Origin: Pseudomonadota bacterium
GTDB lineage: Bacteria; Pseudomonadota; Alphaproteobacteria; Rhizobiales; Xanthobacteraceae
Assembly (NCBI GenBank): GCA_023432845.1
Contig: JAEZEY010000166.1
Span: 1-6,910 of the forward strand
Direction of reading: 5' to 3'
Length of the DNA: 6,910 bases
A program made the position numbers and the translations under genes. Under the pieces are notes generated by a model that worked only from the letters and a program-made list of their open reading frames with translations, was not told where the DNA came from and did not search any database. Position 1 is the first letter of the stretch; every line of letters begins with the position of its first letter. Shown here one piece after another: positions 1 to 4,703 of the stretch.

Positions 1-69
1 CCCTCTCCCCATAGGCGAGCGAACGCTCGCCGTTCGGCGAGCTATGGGGGAGAGGGCTAGGGTGAGGGG
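1..69. repeat. Palindromic GC-rich intergenic repeat
   Basis: The outer arms CCCTCTCCCC-ATAG (1-14) and CTATGGGGGAGAGGG (42-56) are inverted complements apart from one extra base. Inside are two perfect 8-bp hairpins that share bases and so exclude each other: 14-21 with 24-31 (loop AA) and 25-32 with 35-42 (loop TT). A GGGTGAGGGG tail follows to 69. There is no T-tract, so it does not look like an ordinary intrinsic terminator. Its form matches the dispersed palindromic elements common between genes in Hyphomicrobiales and other proteobacteria, but copy number cannot be seen from one window. It may extend past the left edge. Confidence 0.7.
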
Positions 70-316
70 GACCCTGACTCAAAGAGTCGCTCGCCCCCTC
101 CACCTCCACCTTCCTCGGCACGCCCTGCCCCGCCTCCGGCGCCAGCGCGAACACCAGTTCCCGCCCGCCCATGGCGAGATACTGCCGGCGCGCAGCCGCG
201 CGCGACGATTGCCGCGGCGTCATGGAAGACCCCGTGATGAGAGATGCAATTGTGGAGAATACCGAAAGACTAGCGGAGGAGCGTCACGCTGTCAAGGATT
301 ATATTCTATCGCGGCG
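70..316. other. Intergenic stretch without a supportable gene
   Basis: No convincing gene was found here. A short inverted repeat, GACTC-AAA-GAGTC, lies at 76-88 next to the palindromic element. On the minus strand a frame opens at ATG 223 and stays open to the left edge (74 codons), but its last third translates the palindromic repeat and the rest resembles no family I know. On the minus strand a TTGACA hexamer at 295-290 is followed after 17 bases by TAGTCT (272-267), a weak promoter match. Plus-strand frames through this stretch give arginine- and proline-rich products typical of non-coding GC-rich DNA and overlap the small genes to the right. Confidence 0.5.
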
Positions 317-448
317 TTATTCGGCCGGATGCCGCCGCTTGCCCCTCAGGAACAAGCCCTCGATCCGGTCGGCATTGAATGCAAACAGCACAACGATCGC
401 CACCGAAATGGGAATCCAGGCCAGCGCGAAGATTTCGAATGTCGTCAT
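317..448 (-). CDS. 43-residue single-pass membrane miniprotein
   Basis: A very small protein starting MTTFEIFALAWIPISV. It has one hydrophobic segment at about residues 5-25 and a short tail rich in basic residues (RGKRRH), which by the positive-inside rule predicts the C-terminus in the cytoplasm. I do not recognise a family or function. The start is supported by context: its ATG overlaps the TGA stop of the upstream 76-residue gene as ATGA (448-445), and a GGAG ribosome-binding site lies at 461-458, nine bases before the start, inside that gene. This is the classic arrangement for translational coupling and suggests the two membrane proteins are made together, perhaps as partners. A longer reading of the same frame, beginning at 634, is opened only by overlap with the upstream gene and gives an unlikely cysteine- and arginine-rich N-terminus. 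Confidence 0.65.
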   Translation of the reverse strand: MTTFEIFALAWIPISVAIVVLFAFNADRIEGLFLRGKRRHPAE

Positions 449-675
449 TCTTGCAATCTCCGGAGCAACGCCCTGCCGCCGAAATGTAGGGTGAGCCCCC
501 CGGCAGAACAAGCGACTGCGGCAAAAACCAGCACGCTTCGGCTTACAGCCGGCGTCGACAGTCCATAAAGAACCGCCGCGAAGGGCGCGAATGTTCCAGC
601 CGCGACCAGGGCGGTGGCCAAGGTGTTCATCCACGCCGCCGACAATTTTGTCTGTTCATTATGAACCAGCGACAT
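445..675 (-). CDS. 76-residue small membrane protein, two predicted helices
   Basis: This protein begins MSLVHNEQTKLSAAWMN and has two hydrophobic segments, at about residues 17-39 and 46-66, joined by a short polar turn and followed by a basic end (GRALLRRLQE). The likely topology is a helical hairpin in the inner membrane with both ends in the cytoplasm. The N-terminal NEQTKL...N pattern resembles small uncharacterised membrane proteins I associate with Hyphomicrobiales, from memory only; no function is known to me. It starts 27 bases after the stop of the 57-residue gene and overlaps the 43-residue gene by ATGA, so the three probably form one operon. The Shine-Dalgarno at the chosen start is weak (GGTGG region). 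Met16 is a possible alternative, but it would remove the conserved-looking polar N-terminus and begin directly at the first helix. Confidence 0.75.
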   Translation of the reverse strand: MSLVHNEQTKLSAAWMNTLATALVAAGTFAPFAAVLYGLSTPAVSRSVLVFAAVACSAGGLTLHFGGRALLRRLQE

Positions 676-702
676 CGCACGCCACCAACCGCCACGACAG
701 AG

Positions 703-876
703 TTACTTCTCGCGCCGCACGCCTTTGAACTTGCTGCCGTCCTGCTTCACGTCGAGGAAGCGCCCGGTGTCGGTGTCGCGCTTCACATATTGCTCGGTCT
801 TCGGATTGTAGGTCTGCGAGCGGTCGCGCACCGCGCCATTGCGGTGGCCGTCGCCTTTCGGAGGATTGGTCGCCAT
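703..876 (-). CDS. 57-residue conserved basic hydrophilic protein
   Basis: The protein reads from MATNPPKGDGHRNGAVRDRS to a basic end, FKGVRREK. It has no hydrophobic segment, no cysteine and many Lys, Arg, Asp and Gly residues, so it is probably cytoplasmic and perhaps partly disordered. The blocks NGAVRDRSQ, NPKT..YVKRD..TGRF and FKGVRRE resemble a widespread family of short uncharacterised proteins as I remember it. Its role is unknown to me. The start is well supported: GGAGAGG lies at 887-881, four bases before the ATG, and a CTTGACA -35 element lies about 50 bases upstream. It appears to be the first gene of the three-gene leftward cluster. At 57 codons it is short enough for automatic gene callers to miss. 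Confidence 0.85.
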   Translation of the reverse strand: MATNPPKGDGHRNGAVRDRSQTYNPKTEQYVKRDTDTGRFLDVKQDGSKFKGVRREK

Positions 877-880
877 GTTG

Positions 881-887
881 CCTCTCC
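881..887 (-). promoter_or_regulatory. Ribosome-binding site of the 57-residue gene
   Basis: GGAGAGG on the minus strand, four bases before ATG 876, is a strong Shine-Dalgarno sequence that fixes the start of this short gene. Confidence 0.7.
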
Positions 888-900
888 ATTTTGAGAGAAC

Positions 901-931
901 ATATCATGAACAATTGCGCTCGGTTGTCAAG
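901..931 (-). promoter_or_regulatory. Candidate promoter of the leftward small-gene cluster
   Basis: Read on the minus strand, CTTGACA at 931-925 is a full match to the TTGACA -35 hexamer and to the alphaproteobacterial CTTGAC form. The -10 region is less clear: TGATAT (906-901) lies 18 bases downstream and ATGATA (907-902) lies 17 bases downstream. Transcription would begin near 895, leaving a leader of about 20 bases that contains the GGAGAGG ribosome-binding site. This is inference from motif and spacing only. Confidence 0.4.
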
Positions 932-1037
932 CGCGAATTTTCCCGCTCACGCGACCGCTCAAGCCACCAAGTATTTGCACGCGGCGGCATAACCGCATTT
1001 TCAAATCCGCGGCGCATCGCTTATCGTCTGCTTCGTC

Positions 1038-4000
1038 ATGAGGCCCGGCCCGTCTCCCGAAAATTCCGATTTGATCGAGCGCTTCATCGCGCGCTGGCAG
1101 GGCCATGAAGGTGGTCAGGAGCGCGCGAATTACGCGCTGTTCCTCACCGAGCTCTGCACTGCTCTCGACCTGCCGCAGCCTTCCCCCGCGCAGGCCACCC
1201 ACGAATTCAACGATTACGTCTTCGAGCGCGCCGTGCGCCGCCATCGCGACGAAGGCGAATCGATCGGCCGCATCGATCTCTACAAGCGCAATTCCTTCGT
1301 GCTCGAGGCAAAGCAGAGCCGCCTCAAAGGCGGCAAGAAGGAAGTCGCCGGCATCGCGAACCAGACCGACATGTTCGCCGTCGGCGAGAAGGACGACGGA
1401 GCCCAGCGCGGTCGGCACGGCGCCCGCCGCGCCTGGGACGTGCTGATGCTGAATGCCAAGCGGCAGGCGGAGGAATATGCCCGCGCCCTGCCCGTCTCGC
1501 ATGGCTGGCCGCCCTTCATCCTGGTCTGCGATGTCGGGCACTGCATCGAGGTCTATGCCGACTTCTCCGGCCAGGGAAAGAACTACACGCAGTTTCCCGA
1601 TCGCCAGAGCTTCCGCGTTTATCTGGAAGACCTGCGCAAGCCCGAGATTCAGGACAGGCTGAGGCGCATCTGGCAGGAGCCGGTGTCGCTTGATCCGACG
1701 CGCACCGCCGCCAAGGTCACGCGCGAAATCGCCGAGCGTCTCGCCGCCGTCTCCAAGTCGCTGGAAGCGAAGAAATACGATGCCGAAGAGGTCGCGCATT
1801 TTCTCATGCGCTGCCTGTTCACGATGTTCGCTGAAGACGTCAGGCTGCTGCCTGAGAACTGCTTCCGCGAATTGCTCGATGACTGCCGCAAAAAGCCGGA
1901 CGCCTTTGTGCCGCTGCTCACTGATCTCTGGAAGTCGATGAACGAAGGCATCTATGCGCCGTCGATCCGCAGCAAGGTGCTGCGGTTCAACGGCAACCTT
2001 TTTGCCGATGCCAAGGTCATCCCGCTTGGCCGCGAGGAAATCGGCGAGTTGTATGAGGCGGCACAGAAGGATTGGCACGAGGTCGAACCGGCCATCTTCG
2101 GCACGCTGCTGGAACAGGCGCTCGATCCCGCCGAGCGCAAGCGCCTCGGCGCGCATTACACGCCGCGCGCCTATGTCGAGCGCCTTGTCATCGCCACCAT
2201 CATCGAGCCTTTGCGGGAAGACTGGCGCAATGTGCAGGCGGCGGCGGAAACGAAACGCGCCGCGGGTGACAGGAACGGCGCGGCGGATGAGGTAAAGGCT
2301 TTCCACGACAAGCTCTGCGCCACGCGCGTGCTCGATCCGGCCTGCGGCACCGGCAACTTCCTCTACGTCTCGATGGAGTTGATGAAGCGCCTTGAAGGCG
2401 AAGTTCTGGAAGCGCTGCTTGATCTTGGCGGCCAGGAGGCATTGAGCGGCCTTGGCGGCCACACGATCGATCCACATCAGTTTCTCGGGCTGGAGATCAA
2501 CAAGCGTGCGGCGGCGATCGCCGAACTGGTGCTGTGGATCGGCTATCTGCAATGGCATTTCCGCACCAAAGGCGGCATTCCGGATGAACCGATCCTGCGT
2601 CAGTTCAGGAACATTGAGGTCAAAAATGCGGTGCTGACATGGGATGGCTATCCCCTGCCGCAGGTCGTTGATGGCAAGGAAACCTATCCAAACCCGAAGC
2701 GGCCGACATGGCCAGCGGCGGAGTTTATTGTCGGCAATCCGCCGTTCATTGGCGGCAAGGATATTCGATCCAGACTAGGCGACGCGCCCACAGAAGCGCT
2801 CTGGGCGGCACATCAACATATGAATGAATCCGCTGACTTCGTCATGTATTGGTGGGACCGAGCGGCGGAAATTCTTGCGGCAAAGGGCACACCAACGCGC
2901 CGCTTCGGCTTTGTGACGACCAACTCAATCACGCAAGAATTTTCCGGCCGCGTGATAAAGAATCGGATGGAAGGCAAGAACCCAATTTCGCTGCTAATGG
3001 CGATCCCTGATCATCCCTGGACAAAGTCAACGAAGGAAGCCGCGGCGGTTCGGATAGCGATGACCGTTGCAGGTCAGGGCGAACACAAAGGGCAACTGCG
3101 GGAAACCGTCCGAGAGGAAAGGCTCGATACAGATCAGCCCGAGGTCGAATTCTCAGACCAGATCGGCAACATCAATCGCGATCTGACAATAGGAACAGAC
3201 ATAACTCGGCTCGTCGCATTGAGGTCGAACGAAGGGATGTCATTTCGTGGAATGACTTTTATGGGGGCAGGATTCGTCCTACCTCCTTCAGCGGCGAATG
3301 AGCTTTCGAAAAACCCAAAGGAAGGGGCCGTAATAGTCCCCTACATCAGCGGCCGAGACATGACCACGCGCATTCGCGGGGTCTCAATCATTGATCTATA
3401 TGGATGGAGTCTAGACAAAGTTCGATCGGAGCTACCTCGCGTCTATCAGCACCTTCTTTCAACCGTAAAACCCGTAAGGGAGCGCGACCGCCGTGCAAGC
3501 TATCGTGAGCGATGGTGGATTTTTGCCGAGCCTCGAAGTGAGTTTCGCGAAGCGGTCAAGGACTGCTCCCGATACATCGCCACTTCGCAAACTGCCAAGC
3601 ATAGAGTTTTTCAGTTTCTGAACAAACTGTGGCTCCCTGATCAAACGCTGGTCCTGATCACCTCCGATGACTCTTACGTTCTAGGCCTACTGTCTTCCCA
3701 TCATCACGTTATATGGTCCATCAGGGCGGGAGGGTGGTTGGGCGTAGGAAACGACCCGCGCTATTCCAATTCCAGAACATTCGACCCATTTCCCTTCCCC
3801 TCCCCCGGCGACCTTCTCAAAGCCAAAATCCGCGCCGTCGCCGAAGAACTGGACGCCTTCCGCAAGGAACGTCAGAAGGAACACCCGCACCTCACGCTGA
3901 CGCAGATGTACAACGTGCTGGAAAAGCTCAAGGCCAATAACGAGCTTGATGAGGACGACGAGCGCATCAAGAATGAGGGCCTGATCCTCATCCTCAAGGA

Positions 4001-4463
4001 ACTGCACGAGAAGCTCGATGCCCTCGTGTTCGAGGCCTACGGCTGGCCAACAACCTTGAGCGACGAACAGATTCTGGAAAAACTGGTCGCGCTCAACCAC
4101 GAGCGGGCCGAAGAGGAAAAGCGCGGCCATGTGCGCTGGCTGCGGCCGGATTACCAGATCCCGCGCTTCGGCAAGGGCCTCGACAAGATGGCCGCCAAGG
4201 AAGAGCAGGTCGAAGCCGATCTCGGCATCGCCGCCGAAGGCGTCAAGAAGGGCTCGTTCCCGACCGGCGCGGTCGAGCAGACCGCCGCCGTGTTCGCCGC
4301 GCTGGCGTCGGCGAAGAACGCCATCACCGTCGGCGACATTGCTGGCAGCTATCGCAAGACCAAGAATCTGGAAAAGAACATTGCCGAAGTGCTGGGCTCA
4401 CTCGCCCGCCTCGGGCATGTCGCCACGCGCGACGGACGCTACGAACTGAGGCGGCCGCAGTAG
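1038..4463 (+). CDS. MmeI-like single-chain restriction-modification enzyme (Type IIG/IIL)
   Basis: A 1,141-residue enzyme predicted to methylate adenine (N6) in its DNA target and to cut unmodified DNA at a distance. In order: an N-terminal nuclease domain (about 1-190) with Asp80 and Glu90-Ala-Lys92, the same D-(9)-ExK spacing as MmeI; a helical connector (about 190-360); a gamma-class methyltransferase core with GAHYTPRAYV (371-380), SAM-binding motif I DPACGTGNF (433-441) and catalytic motif IV NPPF (567-570); a target-recognition region (about 640-915) ending at DPFPFP (916-921); then a charged helical part and a winged-helix-like end (about 1084-1141). It is longer than MmeI (about 919). 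All key catalytic residues are present. An in-frame stop at 990-992 and the lack of other starts fix ATG 1038, yet no Shine-Dalgarno precedes it. DNA for residues about 573-914 is markedly less GC-rich than the rest. PglX of BREX and DISARM methylases are less likely, given the nuclease motif and the absence of partner genes. Confidence 0.94.
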   Translation: MRPGPSPENSDLIERFIARWQGHEGGQERANYALFLTELCTALDLPQPSPAQATHEFNDYVFERAVRRHRDEGESIGRIDLYKRNSFVLEAKQSRLKGGKKEVAGIANQTDMFAVGEKDDGAQRGRHGARRAWDVLMLNAKRQAEEYARALPVSHGWPPFILVCDVGHCIEVYADFSGQGKNYTQFPDRQSFRVYLEDLRKPEIQDRLRRIWQEPVSLDPTRTAAKVTREIAERLAAVSKSLEAKKYDAEEVAHFLMRCLFTMFAEDVRLLPENCFRELLDDCRKKPDAFVPLLTDLWKSMNEGIYAPSIRSKVLRFNGNLFADAKVIPLGREEIGELYEAAQKDWHEVEPAIFGTLLEQALDPAERKRLGAHYTPRAYVERLVIATIIEPLREDWRNVQAAAETKRAAGDRNGAADEVKAFHDKLCATRVLDPACGTGNFLYVSMELMKRLEGEVLEALLDLGGQEALSGLGGHTIDPHQFLGLEINKRAAAIAELVLWIGYLQWHFRTKGGIPDEPILRQFRNIEVKNAVLTWDGYPLPQVVDGKETYPNPKRPTWPAAEFIVGNPPFIGGKDIRSRLGDAPTEALWAAHQHMNESADFVMYWWDRAAEILAAKGTPTRRFGFVTTNSITQEFSGRVIKNRMEGKNPISLLMAIPDHPWTKSTKEAAAVRIAMTVAGQGEHKGQLRETVREERLDTDQPEVEFSDQIGNINRDLTIGTDITRLVALRSNEGMSFRGMTFMGAGFVLPPSAANELSKNPKEGAVIVPYISGRDMTTRIRGVSIIDLYGWSLDKVRSELPRVYQHLLSTVKPVRERDRRASYRERWWIFAEPRSEFREAVKDCSRYIATSQTAKHRVFQFLNKLWLPDQTLVLITSDDSYVLGLLSSHHHVIWSIRAGGWLGVGNDPRYSNSRTFDPFPFPSPGDLLKAKIRAVAEELDAFRKERQKEHPHLTLTQMYNVLEKLKANNELDEDDERIKNEGLILILKELHEKLDALVFEAYGWPTTLSDEQILEKLVALNHERAEEEKRGHVRWLRPDYQIPRFGKGLDKMAAKEEQVEADLGIAAEGVKKGSFPTGAVEQTAAVFAALASAKNAITVGDIAGSYRKTKNLEKNIAEVLGSLARLGHVATRDGRYELRRPQ

Positions 4464-4512
4464 ACGCGCGGCACGGGAGAGGCCGTTCCACGCCCTCACT
4501 CGGGCCGCCCGC

Positions 4513-4531
4513 CCCCAATTCTCCCCAATTC
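4513..4531. repeat. Short direct repeat of CCCCAATTC
   Basis: CCCCAATTC occurs at 4513-4521 and again at 4523-4531, giving a 10-base period. It lies about 50 bases after the stop codon of the restriction-modification gene. It may be chance or a small slippage product; no function is assigned. Confidence 0.4.
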
Positions 4532-4614
4532 CCGTTCACCTTTCGGCCCGATAAGCGCCTCGTTTGGATAGAGAAACCGGCCCCGATGCACTAAATTGGC
4601 ACGGGGCGCGCCGC

Positions 4615-4637
4615 CGGCCGGACGTCCGGTCCGGCCG
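4615..4637. repeat. GC-rich hairpin in a GTCCG motif cluster
   Basis: CGGCCGGAC (4615-4623) pairs perfectly with GTCCGGCCG (4629-4637) around a five-base loop. The core CCGGACGTCCGG (4618-4629) is itself a perfect 12-bp palindrome. GTCCG occurs at 4624, 4629, 4642, 4646 and 4656, so the hairpin is the left end of a denser motif cluster. It lies 67 bases before the start of the penicillin-binding protein. It could be a protein-binding site or a leader RNA hairpin; without a T-tract a terminator is unlikely. Confidence 0.5.
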
Positions 4638-4703
4638 TGGCGTCCGTCCGGCGCCGTCCGGGCGGCCGCGTTCGGCCCGTAACCGTTTGAAAAGTCTGAC
4701 CTA

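Larger units (their letters stand above)
4464..4703. other. Non-coding gap before the penicillin-binding protein
   Basis: This 240-base gap separates two same-direction genes and holds no supportable gene. It includes the CCCCAATTC direct repeat (4513-4531), a GC-rich hairpin (4615-4637) and five GTCCG motifs (4624-4660). I see no hairpin followed by a T-run that would end transcription of the restriction-modification gene, and no hexamer pair good enough to call a promoter for the downstream gene. Confidence 0.5.

Noticed and set aside
44..568. A 174-codon plus-strand frame at the left end
   Set aside because: It starts inside the palindromic repeat, has an extreme Arg, Pro and His composition and lies opposite the two small membrane genes, which have better start signals and an ATGA overlap.
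927..2558. A 543-codon minus-strand open frame opposite the restriction-modification gene
   Set aside because: It is antisense to a gene with clear catalytic motifs, its product is rich in Arg, Ala and His with no recognisable domain, and it ends where the GC-rich codon bias of the true gene fades. It is a side effect of third-position GC bias.
1038..4463. A BREX (PglX) or DISARM (DrmMI) methyltransferase
   Set aside because: Both are large adenine methylases with NPPF/Y motifs, but this protein has an N-terminal D-ExK nuclease site of MmeI type, and none of the BREX or DISARM partner genes lies in the window.
4464..4703. Intrinsic terminator after the restriction-modification gene
   Set aside because: GC-rich stems exist, but none is followed by a run of T, so a factor-independent terminator cannot be supported.
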